This document shows positions 19,582 through 27,604 of a DNA stretch of 64,000 bases, one piece after another; position 1 is the stretch's first letter, and each line of letters begins with the position of its first letter. The position numbers and the translations under genes were made by a program. The notes beneath the pieces are model-generated. The model saw only the letters and a program-made list of their open reading frames with translations, made no database searches and was not told the DNA's origin. This stretch comes from Pseudomonas sp. WN033 (lineage in GTDB: Bacteria; Pseudomonadota; Gammaproteobacteria; Pseudomonadales; Pseudomonadaceae): the NCBI GenBank assembly GCA_002287035.1, contig NSKG01000004.1, forward strand, positions 124,001 through 188,000. Direction: 5' to 3'.

Positions 19582-20957
19582 TGAACTTGTCCTCAAGCCC
19601 GACATCTGGCCTGGGTAGCTGGCGCCAGGCCTGGCGTGACCGTGAAACCCAGCGCCGGGTCTGGGGGCTGGCCACGCCGATGATCCTGTCCAATATCAGC
19701 GTGCCGCTGGTGGGGCTGGTCGATACGGCGGTCATCGGTCACCTGGATGGCGCCCATTACCTGGGTGGGGTGGCGGTAGGCACTGCCTTGATCACCTTTG
19801 TGCTGTGGGCAGCCGGTTTCCTGCGCATGGGCACCACCGGTTTCGCCGCCCAGGCCTGCGGCAGCGGCGATGGTGACGGTATTCGCCGGGTCTTGTTACA
19901 GCCGCTGTGGATGGCCGTACTGATCGCGCTGGCGGTACTGGTCTTGCAGGCGCCGTTGATTGCCGCAGGCCTGTACTTTATCGACAGCTCGCCTGAGTTG
20001 CTGGAGCAGGCCCGCCTGTATGTGGAAATCCGCCTGTGGAGTCTGCCGGCGGCGCTGGCCAACTTCGTCCTGGTGGGCTGGTTTATTGGTATGCAGCGCG
20101 GACGGGCACCGCTGTATCTGCTGCTGACCGTCAATCTGAGTAACGTATTGCTGGATCTGCTGCTGGTAGTTGGCCTGGGTTGGGGCGTGGCTGGTGCGGC
20201 TCTGGCCACGGTGATCAGCGATTATCTGGGGTTGCTGCTGGGTTTGCTGCTGGTGCGCCAGTTGCTGGCCGAGCATCCGGGGCGGCTGGACTGGCTGGCG
20301 GCGATCCGGCTACGCGGCGCGGCACCGTTGTTGCGGGTCAATCGCGACATTCTGATCCGTACCCTGGCACTGGAGCTGGTGTTCTACCTGCTGGTGTTGC
20401 AGGGGGCGCGCCAGGGCGATGCAGTGGTGGCGGCCAATGCGGTGCTACTGAACTTTCTGTTGCTGACCTCCCATGGTCTGGATGGCCTGGCCCATGCGGT
20501 CGAGGCGCTGGGAGGGCATGCTCTGGGGCAGCGCAATCGCACGGCGTTCAAGCGGGTGCTGGTGGTGACTCTGGGCTGGTCGCTACTGGTGGGCGTGGGT
20601 TTTGTGTTGGCTTTCAGCCTGTTTGGTCCATGGATCATCAATCGCCTGACCAATCTCGACGAAGTGCGTGCGGTGGCCCAGGCCTATTTACCCTGGATGG
20701 CACTGATGCCGCTGGTCGCGGTCTGGAGCTATCTGCTCGATGGGTTGTTTATCGGCGCGACTCGGGCTCGGGCGATGCGCAACAGCATGCTGCTGGCGGT
20801 ATTCGGTCTGTATGTGCCGATGGCCTGGCTGCTACGTGATAGCGGTAACCATGGCCTGTGGCTGGGCTTTCATCTGTTCATGCTGACGCGTGGGGTCTTG
20901 CTCGGTGGCTGGTTTGTCTATCTGTGGCGCCAGGATCGCTGGTTCCCCAAGCCGTAG
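19581..20957 (+). CDS. MATE family efflux transporter (DinF-like)
   Basis: 458-residue inner-membrane antiporter with about 12 hydrophobic helices and MATE features near the N-terminus (TPMILSNISVPLVGLVDTAV). The closest group is DinF, cation-driven exporters of drugs or metabolites; substrate not predictable. The start overlaps the YciH stop by one base, making the Nudix-YciH-MATE set a probable operon. Confidence 0.92.
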   Translation: MNLSSSPTSGLGSWRQAWRDRETQRRVWGLATPMILSNISVPLVGLVDTAVIGHLDGAHYLGGVAVGTALITFVLWAAGFLRMGTTGFAAQACGSGDGDGIRRVLLQPLWMAVLIALAVLVLQAPLIAAGLYFIDSSPELLEQARLYVEIRLWSLPAALANFVLVGWFIGMQRGRAPLYLLLTVNLSNVLLDLLLVVGLGWGVAGAALATVISDYLGLLLGLLLVRQLLAEHPGRLDWLAAIRLRGAAPLLRVNRDILIRTLALELVFYLLVLQGARQGDAVVAANAVLLNFLLLTSHGLDGLAHAVEALGGHALGQRNRTAFKRVLVVTLGWSLLVGVGFVLAFSLFGPWIINRLTNLDEVRAVAQAYLPWMALMPLVAVWSYLLDGLFIGATRARAMRNSMLLAVFGLYVPMAWLLRDSGNHGLWLGFHLFMLTRGVLLGGWFVYLWRQDRWFPKP

Positions 20958-20989
20958 GGGCTTGTGGCCGGCGCTTATGCTGGCGGCGG

Positions 20990-21754
20990 TCACTCTGCCC
21001 GTAACCACCAATGCAGGTAGCGGCCCAGGTGCTGGTAAGCCGGGTGGCGACTGTAGGCCAGTTCCTCGCGTATCAGGTCTTCGCTGCTGGCCTGCTGCTG
21101 CCAGTGTGGCGGCATGTAGTCATAAAACACCCGAATACCACTAGCTTGCTGTTTTTGCAGGCCCGCCTGGCTGGCCCACTGCTGGACCTCGCGTGGGTCC
21201 AGTGGGTGTTGTGGGGTCAGGCCGCGCTGGCCGACGCCCGCCAGTTGCTGGCGTTCAAGTTTGCGAAACTGGCCCTTGATCAGGTTGCGGTAGATCAGTG
21301 CGTCACGGTTGTAGAACGCCAGTGACAGGGCGCCTTGCGGGTTGAGCAGGGCGCGCAGGTGGTGCAGGGCCTGGTGCGGGGCGGCCAACCATTCCAGTAC
21401 GGCGTGGCAGATGACCAGGTCGAAGGTTTGCCCCTGAGCCGGCAGGTCCTGCAACGGCAATGGCCAGTAAGCCGTTGCGGGGGTGCCGGCCGCCTCTAGG
21501 CGTTGCTCGGCAGCTGCCAGCATTGCACTGGCAGGCTCGCTGACGGTGACCTGATGTCCCTGTGCGGCCAGCCAGGCACTGATATGACCAAGCCCGGCCC
21601 CTACGTCCAGAACCCGCAGGGGCCGAGCCGGCAGCTCTGCCAGCCACTCCTGCAGGTCGCGGGTCAGTACGGCCAGACGAATGGCACCCTTGGGGCCAGC
21701 ATAGATTTTTTGCGCCAGATGACTGCTTAGCTGGTCAAAATAGCGGTCGTCCAT
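20990..21754 (-). CDS. cmoM: tRNA 5-carboxymethoxyuridine methyltransferase CmoM
   Basis: SAM-dependent methyltransferase that converts cmo5U34 to its methyl ester in tRNA. 254 residues. The N-terminus DRYFDQLSSHLAQKIY and GPKGAIRLAVL match the CmoM/SmtA family. SAM motif LDVGAGLGHIS near residues 48-58, motif FDLVICHAVLEWL near 110, and the conserved SLAFYNRDALIYRNLIKGQF stretch. It converges on the MATE gene. Confidence 0.88.
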   Translation of the reverse strand: MDDRYFDQLSSHLAQKIYAGPKGAIRLAVLTRDLQEWLAELPARPLRVLDVGAGLGHISAWLAAQGHQVTVSEPASAMLAAAEQRLEAAGTPATAYWPLPLQDLPAQGQTFDLVICHAVLEWLAAPHQALHHLRALLNPQGALSLAFYNRDALIYRNLIKGQFRKLERQQLAGVGQRGLTPQHPLDPREVQQWASQAGLQKQQASGIRVFYDYMPPHWQQQASSEDLIREELAYSRHPAYQHLGRYLHWWLRAE

Positions 21755-21766
21755 GCTTGGCTCCTA

Positions 21767-21940
21767 AGAAAACACTGATTAATTACACGCAAGCTTAGTA
21801 GCCCGGTTGTCGCTGACCTGTTCTGGACTGTCGATGCCCTGGACGGGCATCGCCAAGCCCCCATGGATGGGTTTACGGCGTGTCCAGAACAGGTCAGCGA
21901 CAATTGGGCTAACACCGAAACGATTTAATCAGTGTTCCTC
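21767..21940. mobile_element. MITE-like palindromic element, copy A (174 bp)
   Basis: Non-coding element with imperfect terminal inverted repeats (AGAAAACACTGATTAA on the left, complement of AGAGGAACACTGATTAAATC on the right) flanked by TA on both sides (21765-21766 and 21941-21942), as expected for a TA target duplication. Inside, a perfect 22-bp inverted repeat pairs 21807-21828 with 21882-21903, around a 53-base centre with its own hairpin GATGCCC/GGGCATC. The right half is homologous over about 45 bases to copy B at 27493-27568. No transposase gene is present. It fills most of the 315-bp cmoM-ppa gap. Confidence 0.65.
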
Positions 21941-21963
21941 TAGCAGGTCTGTTTTTCAGGCAT

Positions 21964-21991
21964 AAAAAAAGCCAGCTTGTGGCCGGCTTTT
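21964..21991 (-). terminator. Intrinsic terminator of ppa
   Basis: On the minus strand AAAGCCGGC and GCTGGCTTT form a 9-bp stem (one G-U pair) with a 5-base loop, running into seven T residues. About 80 bases past the ppa stop, after the long inverted repeat. Confidence 0.85.
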
Positions 21992-21993
21992 GG

Positions 21994-22057
21994 AGTGCCC
22001 TGTCCGCTAGGTTCGTTATCGCTTCAGAGCGGAGCTGAATGCAGCGGACAGGGCACT
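21994..22057. repeat. 15-bp perfect inverted repeat in the ppa 3' region
   Basis: AGTGCCCTGTCCGCT (21994-22008) is perfectly complementary to 22043-22057. The 34-base interior holds a smaller TTCAG/CTGAA hairpin. It lies 12 bases past the ppa stop and just before the intrinsic terminator, so the ppa transcript would end in two consecutive structures. Confidence 0.7.
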
Positions 22058-22069
22058 GGGGCCGAACGC

Positions 22070-22597
22070 TTATTTTTGATAAGCGTTCACAGCCTTAACG
22101 ATTTCCGCACGGGCTTCATCAGCGTTGCCCCAACGGTCGATCTTGACCCATTTGCCGGCTTCCAGATCCTTGTAGTTCTCGAAGAAGTGCTGGATCTGCT
22201 GGATCAGCAATTCAGGCAGGTCGGTGTATTCCTTGACGTCACGGTACAGCACGCTCAGCTTGTCGTGCGGTACGGCGATCAGCTTGGCATCACCGCCGCC
22301 ATCGTCGGTCATGTGCAGGACGCCTACCGGGCGTGACCGGATGACTGAACCCGGTGCGACCGGGTAGGGCGTTACCACCAGCACGTCCAGCGGGTCGCCG
22401 TCATCGGCCAGGGTGTTGGGGATATAACCGTAGTTGGCCGGATAGAACATCGGGGTGGCCATGAAACGATCGACGAACAGGGCGCTGCTGTCCTTGTCGA
22501 TTTCATATTTGATCGGCGCGTGCTGAGCCGGGATTTCAATGGCGACGTAAATGTCGTTGGGGATGTCCTTGCCTGCGGGGATCTGGTCGTAGCTCAT
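22070..22597 (-). CDS. ppa: Inorganic pyrophosphatase
   Basis: Mg-dependent hydrolysis of pyrophosphate, pulling biosynthetic reactions forward. 175 residues, the usual family I length. Signature [11 protein letters not shown] near residues 66-75 holds the metal-binding aspartates; [20 protein letters not shown] and [15 protein letters not shown] are family blocks. A monocistronic unit with its own terminator. The window also has a gene for a probable PPi-consuming phosphofructokinase 4 kb away. Confidence 0.97.
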   Translation of the reverse strand: MSYDQIPAGKDIPNDIYVAIEIPAQHAPIKYEIDKDSSALFVDRFMATPMFYPANYGYIPNTLADDGDPLDVLVVTPYPVAPGSVIRSRPVGVLHMTDDGGGDAKLIAVPHDKLSVLYRDVKEYTDLPELLIQQIQHFFENYKDLEAGKWVKIDRWGNADEARAEIVKAVNAYQK

Positions 22598-22737
22598 GGG
22601 ATACCTGACTCGGGCATGTGAAATATTGGGGCGGGATTATAGGCGTTCAGGGCGGCGATACCAAGCAAAACCGGTAAAACTATGGTCGTATGGGCAAAAG
22701 TACTGGTTTGCCGGTGTGTGGGCGTGGTTTGGGTAGC

Positions 22738-22777
22738 CGTTAACGCACCTGGCGGTGTTTCGGCAGGTGCGCTAACG
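22738..22777 (-). terminator. Strong hairpin after the GNAT gene
   Basis: CGTTAACGCACCTG and CAGGTGCGCTAACG pair over 13 of 14 positions around a 12-base loop, 10 bases past the acetyltransferase stop. No T-run follows on the minus strand, so it may act as a 3' stability element. It lies in the 190-bp gap before ppa. Confidence 0.5.
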
Positions 22778-22787
22778 GCGTGTGGCG

Positions 22788-23234
22788 TCAGAGTTTGACG
22801 GCGAAGTAGTGGGAGTCGGCGTCGTCGGAAAAGCCCAGGGAGCGGTACAGGCTTTGAGCTGCACTGTTGTCTTCGCCAGTCATGACGGTCATACGCTGGA
22901 TGCCGGCAGCCCGGGCCATCTCCTTGGCGCGGTTAATCATGCGATCGGCAACCAGCTGGCGGCGGGCCTCTTCAATCACATAAATACCCTTGAGAACCCA
23001 GCTGGGATGCAAGGTCAGGGCTGAGAAGCTGGGGATGAACTGGGCAAAGCCCAATACCTTGCCGCTGGTTTCATCTTCTGCCAGTAGGATGATGGCCTGT
23101 TCGTTGACCAGTCGATCATGGAGAAAGCGGCGTGATGCTTCGGGCTTGGGCAACTGGCCGTAGAACTCCCGATACTTGATGAACAACGGGGTGATATCGT
23201 CGAGGCGATCCACGCCGGCCTGCACAATTCGCAT
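22788..23234 (-). CDS. GNAT family N-acetyltransferase
   Basis: 148-residue single-domain acetyltransferase; substrate unknown. The GNAT core is recognisable: the strand with GFAQFIPSFSAL, the acetyl-CoA pyrophosphate loop region EEARRQLVADRMI (in place of R/Q-x-x-G-x-G/A), and the terminal N-SAAQSLYRSLGF motif. ATG at 23234 has GAGGA 6 bases upstream. It stands alone on the minus strand opposite metN. Confidence 0.88.
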   Translation of the reverse strand: MRIVQAGVDRLDDITPLFIKYREFYGQLPKPEASRRFLHDRLVNEQAIILLAEDETSGKVLGFAQFIPSFSALTLHPSWVLKGIYVIEEARRQLVADRMINRAKEMARAAGIQRMTVMTGEDNSAAQSLYRSLGFSDDADSHYFAVKL

Positions 23235-23392
23235 ACTCAATCCTCGATGCTGGTCAGATAGTGCCCGGTACGGGTTGTGCCGGTCAGTACATCCTGCCCC
23301 AGACGCTGGAAATCTTCAATCGTCAACACTGACCGGGCAGTCGCGCTTGGCAACTGGTTCCATGGCGCTGGGAGTTGGTTGGCTAATCTAGC

Positions 23393-23398
23393 TATAAT
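23393..23398 (+). promoter_or_regulatory. -10 hexamer upstream of metN
   Basis: A perfect TATAAT lies about 95 bases upstream of the metN start. No good -35 hexamer lies 16-18 bases before it, so this is only half a promoter by sequence. I see no methionine riboswitch in the leader. Confidence 0.35.
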
Positions 23399-23493
23399 GC
23401 ACGGTTTATGACGATTTCGCGGTCCGGGCTGCGGCAGGCCAAACATGCCGGCCGACAGCTTCTTATATCTGCATTCTGTTAAAAGGTTAATGC

Positions 23494-24501
23494 GTGATTG
23501 ATTTTCACCAGGTCCACAAGGCCTATCGTGTCGCTGGACGGTCGATTCCGGCGCTACAGTCGACCGATCTGCATATAGCTCGCGGCGAGGTGTTCGGTAT
23601 TATCGGACATTCCGGGGCCGGCAAGAGTACCTTGCTGCGCCTGATCAACCGGCTGGAAGAACCCTCCGGCGGGCGGATTGTGATCGATGGCGAAGACGTC
23701 ACCGGGTTACAGGCTGCCGGGTTGCGGCGGTTTCGCCAGCAGGTCGGGATGATTTTTCAGCATTTCAATTTGCTGTCGTCCAAGACTGTGGCCGATAACG
23801 TGGCGTTGCCGCTCAGGCTGGCGGGTGAATTGTCGCGCGCCGAGATCACTCAGCGGGTCGGCGAGCTGCTGGCGCGGGTCGGACTCAGCGAGCATGCCAG
23901 CAAGTATCCTGCGCAGTTGTCCGGAGGCCAGAAACAGCGGGTCGGGATTGCCCGGGCACTGGCTACCCGGCCGAAGATTCTGCTTTGCGACGAGGCCACC
24001 AGTGCCCTGGATCCGCAGACCACTGCCTCGGTCCTGCAACTGCTGGCACAGATCAACCGTGAACTGAATTTGACCATTGTGCTGATTACCCATGAAATGG
24101 ATGTGATCCGCCGGGTGTGTGATCGGGTAGCGGTCATGGACGCTGGGCAGATTGTCGAGCAGGGGCCGGTAGCCGAGGTGTTTCTGCACCCGCAGCATTC
24201 GACTACCCGGCGTTTCGTGCTGGAATCTGAGCAGGTTGATGAAAGCGAGCAGCGTGATGATTTTGCTCATGTCGAAGGCCGCATTCTGCGTCTGACCTTC
24301 CAGGGCGAGGCGACTTATGCGCCGCTGCTTGGTAGCGTGGCGCGTGAGACCGGGGTGGATTACAGCATTCTGGCCGGGCGTATCGACCGGATCAAGCAAA
24401 CTCCCTACGGCCAGTTGACACTGGCTCTGACCGGTGGCGACATCGAGGCAGCGCTGGCCTGCTTTGCCCGGGCTGACGTGCATCTGGAGGTGTTGCGCTG
24501 A
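23494..24501 (+). CDS. metN: Methionine ABC transporter ATP-binding protein
   Basis: ATPase of the MetNIQ methionine importer. 335 residues from a GTG start. Walker [10 protein letters not shown] near residues 38-46, ABC signature LSGGQKQR near 140, Walker [14 protein letters not shown], and the C-terminal NIL (ACT-like) domain from about 255, which in relatives binds methionine and inhibits transport. Its TGA overlaps the metI ATG. Confidence 0.95.
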   Translation: MIDFHQVHKAYRVAGRSIPALQSTDLHIARGEVFGIIGHSGAGKSTLLRLINRLEEPSGGRIVIDGEDVTGLQAAGLRRFRQQVGMIFQHFNLLSSKTVADNVALPLRLAGELSRAEITQRVGELLARVGLSEHASKYPAQLSGGQKQRVGIARALATRPKILLCDEATSALDPQTTASVLQLLAQINRELNLTIVLITHEMDVIRRVCDRVAVMDAGQIVEQGPVAEVFLHPQHSTTRRFVLESEQVDESEQRDDFAHVEGRILRLTFQGEATYAPLLGSVARETGVDYSILAGRIDRIKQTPYGQLTLALTGGDIEAALACFARADVHLEVLR

Positions 24502-25166
24502 TGGATGCTCTGCTTCCCAACGTCAACTGGCCGGAAATCTGGCAGGCCAGTCTCGATACCCTGAGCATGCTCGGCGGCTCAATGCTGTTTACCGTGCTGT
24601 TTGGCTTGCCGCTCGGGGTATTGCTGTTTCTTACCGGTCCGCGCCAGATGTTCGAGCAGAAAGCCTTTTATGGTTTGCTGTCGCTGCTGGTGAACGTTGT
24701 TCGTTCGGTGCCGTTCGTGATTTTGCTGATTGTCATGATTCCCTTTACCGTGGTGATCACTGGGACCTCGCTGGGGGTGGCCGGGGCTATTCCGCCGCTG
24801 GTGGTGGGGGCCACGCCGTTTTTCGCCCGCCTGGTCGAAACTGCGCTGCGTGAAGTCGATCGCGGGATCATCGAGGCGACCCAGGCCATGGGCGCCACGC
24901 CGCGCCAGATCGTGGTCAATGCGCTGCTGCCGGAGGCGTTGCCGGGTATCGTGGCGGCGACGACGGTTACCGCCATTACCCTGGTGTCCTACACCGCGAT
25001 GTCCGGGCTGATTGGTGGCGGCGGACTGGGTGATTTGGCGGTGCGTTATGGTTATCAGCGCTATCAGCCGGATGTGATGGTGGTGACCGTGGTATTGCTG
25101 CTGGTACTGGTGCAGGTGCTGCAAAGCGTTGGTGACCGGCTGGTGGTGCATTTCTCCCGTAAGTGA
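24501..25166 (+). CDS. metI: Methionine ABC transporter permease
   Basis: Five-helix inner-membrane permease of the MetNIQ importer, 221 residues. It contains the EAA-type coupling loop that contacts the ATPase (EVDRGIIEATQAMGATPRQI near residues 115-134). N-terminus LPNVNWPEIWQASLDTLSML is typical. One-base overlap with metN and 76 bases before metQ indicate a single operon. Confidence 0.95.
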   Translation: MDALLPNVNWPEIWQASLDTLSMLGGSMLFTVLFGLPLGVLLFLTGPRQMFEQKAFYGLLSLLVNVVRSVPFVILLIVMIPFTVVITGTSLGVAGAIPPLVVGATPFFARLVETALREVDRGIIEATQAMGATPRQIVVNALLPEALPGIVAATTVTAITLVSYTAMSGLIGGGGLGDLAVRYGYQRYQPDVMVVTVVLLLVLVQVLQSVGDRLVVHFSRK

Positions 25167-25242
25167 TGCGCTGTTTAATAGAAAACCCAGGTGCGGGGTT
25201 ATCCGCTGCGCGCCTGAATCAAATCCCACAAGGAGCTTAATG

Positions 25243-26028
25243 ATGAAAAAACTGCTGACTGCCTTTGCTGCTGCCGCCGCCCTTGGTGCGCTGCCGGCGC
25301 AGGCCGCCGACAAGATCAGTATCGCCGCCACGGCGGTGCCGCACGCGGAAATTCTCGAATTCGTCAAACCGGCTCTGGCCAGTGAGGGCGTCGAGCTGGA
25401 TATCCGGGTGTTCACCGATTATGTCCAGCCCAATGTGCAGGTGGCGGAGAAGCGCCTGGACGCCAACTTCTTTCAGCATCAGCCCTACCTTGACGAGTTC
25501 AACAGTAGCCGTGGTACCGAGCTGGTCAGCGTCGCTGGCGTGCATATCGAACCGTTCGGCGCCTATTCACGCAAGGTTGAGAGTCTGGATGATCTGCCCA
25601 ATGGCGCCAATGTGGTGATTCCCAATGACGCCACCAACGGTGGTCGGGCGCTGCTGCTGTTGCAAAAGGCCGGGGTAATCGGGCTCAAGGATGCCGGCAA
25701 TATTCTGTCCACTCCACGCGACATCGCCGACAACCCCAAACGCATCCGGGTTCGTGAACTGGAAGCAGCGACCCTGCCGCGGGTGCTGGGTCAGGTCGAT
25801 CTGGCACTGATCAATACCAACTATGCGCTGGAGGCCGGGCTGAATCCGAGTGAAGATGCGTTGGTGATCGAGGGTTCCGACTCACCCTACGTCAACATTC
25901 TGGTGACCCGCGCCGACAATGCCGACAACCCGGCGATCCAGAAGCTGGCCCAGGCGCTGCAAAGTGCCGAGGTCAAGGCCTTTATTGAAGAGAAGTATCA
26001 GGGCGCCGTGGTGCCGGCTTTCGAGTGA
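25243..26028 (+). CDS. metQ: Methionine-binding protein of the ABC transporter
   Basis: Substrate-binding protein of the NlpA/MetQ family, 261 residues. AAGGAG lies 7 bases before ATG 25243 (an adjacent in-frame ATG at 25240 is slightly too close). Signal peptide KKLLTAFAAAAALGALPAQA ends in a signal peptidase I site, with no lipobox cysteine, so it is predicted to be a soluble periplasmic protein rather than a lipoprotein. Mature domain blocks include FTDYVQPNVQVAEKRLDANF and the usual C-terminal YQGAVVPAF. Confidence 0.94.
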   Translation: MKKLLTAFAAAAALGALPAQAADKISIAATAVPHAEILEFVKPALASEGVELDIRVFTDYVQPNVQVAEKRLDANFFQHQPYLDEFNSSRGTELVSVAGVHIEPFGAYSRKVESLDDLPNGANVVIPNDATNGGRALLLLQKAGVIGLKDAGNILSTPRDIADNPKRIRVRELEAATLPRVLGQVDLALINTNYALEAGLNPSEDALVIEGSDSPYVNILVTRADNADNPAIQKLAQALQSAEVKAFIEEKYQGAVVPAFE

Positions 26029-26033
26029 TACAA

Positions 26034-26061
26034 AAAAGGGCTGGTTGATACCAGCCCTTTT
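26034..26061. terminator. Bidirectional terminator between metQ and pfp
   Basis: AAAAGGGCTGGT and ACCAGCCCTTTT form a perfect 12-bp stem with a TGAT loop, with A-run and T-run ends that serve both strands. It lies between the convergent metQ and pfp genes. Confidence 0.92.
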
Positions 26062-26082
26062 CAGTTCCGTCCTGTTTCGCGA

Positions 26083-27342
26083 TCAGATCTTGAATTCCGG
26101 GAGTTTGCGCTCCACGGCCAGATTCTGCAGGCGCACATAATCGGGCAGGCCATTCTTGAATGGCGGGTAGTCTTCGCCCTGAATCAGCGGCGACAGATAA
26201 CGGCGGCAGGCCTCGGTGATGTGCAGGCCGTCTTCGCTGATGAACTCGCGGGGCATGAATTTCTCGACGTTGGCCACGTCCTTGAGCGGGGCTTCGATGA
26301 TATCCCACTGATAGGGCGCATCCTGCAGGCGGCGGATTGCCGGCATCACCGAGTTCTTGCCTTCCAGTGCGATGTTCACCGCTGCCTGACCCAACGCATA
26401 GGCCTGCTCGACATCGACCTTGGAGGCGATGTGACGAGCGGCGCGCTGCAGGTAGTCGGCCACGGCCCAGTGATACTTGTAACCCAGCTCATCCTTGACC
26501 AGTTTGGCGATGGTCGGCGCTACGCCGCCCAGCTGGGCATGACCAAAAGCGTCAGTCAGGCCGGTTTCGGAGAGGAACTTGCCGTCGCTATTCTTGATCC
26601 CTTCGGAAACACCAATCACGCAATAGCCGTAAGTCTTGACGCACTCATCGACCCGGGCCAGGAATTTGGCCTGGTCGAACTGGACTTCGGGGAACAGCAG
26701 AATGTGTGGCGGCTGGCCCTCGCCTTCGCTGGCCAGGCCGCAGGCGGCAGTAATCCAGCCAGCGTGACGGCCCATGACTTCGAGGATGAAGACCTTGGTC
26801 GAGGTGGCGCCCATCGAGGCGACGTCGAAACCGGCTTCGCGAATCGAGGTGGCGACATACTTGGCCACCGAGCCGAAGCCAGGGCAGCAGTCGGTGATCG
26901 GCAGGTCGTTGTCGACGGTCTTGGGTACATGGATGGCCTGAATCGGGTAACCCATCTTTTCTGCCAGTTGCGAGACCTTCAGGCAGGTATCGGCCGAGTC
27001 GCCGCCGCCGTTATAGAAGAAGTAGCCGATGTTGTGGGCCTTGAATACCTCGATCAGGCGCTCGTATTCGGCGCGGTTGGCTTCCAGGCTCTTCAGCTTG
27101 TAGCGGCAGGAGCCGAAAGCGCCGGACGGGGTGTGGCGCAGGGCGGCAATATTCTCGGCCGATTCCAGACTGGTGTCGATCAGGTCTTCGGTCAGGGCGC
27201 CGATGATGCCGTTGCGCCCGGCATAGACCTTGCCGATCCGGTCCGGGTGCTGGCGGACGGTTTCGATCACGCCAGCGGCGGAGGCGTTGATCACGGCGGT
27301 GACTCCGCCCGATTGGGCGTAGAAGGCGTTTTTGACGGTCAT
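26083..27342 (-). CDS. pfp: 6-phosphofructokinase, probably PPi-dependent
   Basis: Phosphorylates fructose-6-phosphate; likely donor is pyrophosphate. 419 residues from ATG 27342, with GGAG 6 bases upstream. N-terminal AQSGGVTAVINASAAGV replaces the GGDAPGMNA loop of ATP enzymes. The donor-site motif NGGGDSADT carries an Asp where ATP-dependent enzymes have Gly, and the catalytic loop reads PKTVDNDLPITDCCPGFGS, whose Lys is typical of PPi-dependent enzymes. Both points support PPi use. The reversible enzyme could serve glycolysis and gluconeogenesis. Many pseudomonads lack any Pfk and rely on the Entner-Doudoroff route. Confidence 0.9.
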   Translation of the reverse strand: MTVKNAFYAQSGGVTAVINASAAGVIETVRQHPDRIGKVYAGRNGIIGALTEDLIDTSLESAENIAALRHTPSGAFGSCRYKLKSLEANRAEYERLIEVFKAHNIGYFFYNGGGDSADTCLKVSQLAEKMGYPIQAIHVPKTVDNDLPITDCCPGFGSVAKYVATSIREAGFDVASMGATSTKVFILEVMGRHAGWITAACGLASEGEGQPPHILLFPEVQFDQAKFLARVDECVKTYGYCVIGVSEGIKNSDGKFLSETGLTDAFGHAQLGGVAPTIAKLVKDELGYKYHWAVADYLQRAARHIASKVDVEQAYALGQAAVNIALEGKNSVMPAIRRLQDAPYQWDIIEAPLKDVANVEKFMPREFISEDGLHITEACRRYLSPLIQGEDYPPFKNGLPDYVRLQNLAVERKLPEFKI

Positions 27343-27492
27343 GCTGACTCCATGTGCTTGAATCGGGTGGCGGTTTTTTGGGGTTCCCGCAGGGAGCGGC
27401 GGGGCGCTACGGCCAATGGCGCGCATGATAGCCGAAAGCGGTGCGCTTTGCATGGCCGTTGGGCGGGCGTGGTAATATCTCGCGAAGCTTTA

Positions 27493-27568
27493 AGGAAATA
27501 CTGATTAAATCAACTTCGGTGTTGGCTCGGTTGGCGCTGAGCTTTTGCGCAATGAATCAGTGTTTCCT
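27493..27568. mobile_element. MITE-like palindromic element, copy B (76 bp)
   Basis: Short element whose ends AGGAAATACTGATTAAATC and complement of AGGAAACACTGATTCATTG match over 15 of the first 16 positions. It is flanked by TA on both sides (27491-27492, 27569-27570). Its left 45 bases align with the right end of copy A at 21767-21940, including a shared TTCGGTGTT block and TTGG/TCGCTGA segment. It lies directly upstream of mpl and could carry or displace that gene's promoter. Confidence 0.62.
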
Positions 27569-27604
27569 TAATGCTGTTACATGACCAACACAAGGAGTCC
27601 GTCT

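Noticed and set aside
23237-23326. 29-codon minus-strand ORF (TIEDFQRLGQDVLTG start) just before the GNAT gene
   Set aside because: It looks protein-like and ends 2 bases before the GNAT ATG, but its only start is a TTG without a binding site. It could be a relic; not enough to annotate.
23399-23493. Possible methionine riboswitch in the metN leader
   Set aside because: I looked for SAM riboswitch-like paired elements and a terminator or anti-terminator and found none.
26221-27504. 427-codon plus-strand open frame across pfp
   Set aside because: Antisense shadow of pfp with Gly/Val/Asp-rich composition and no motif.
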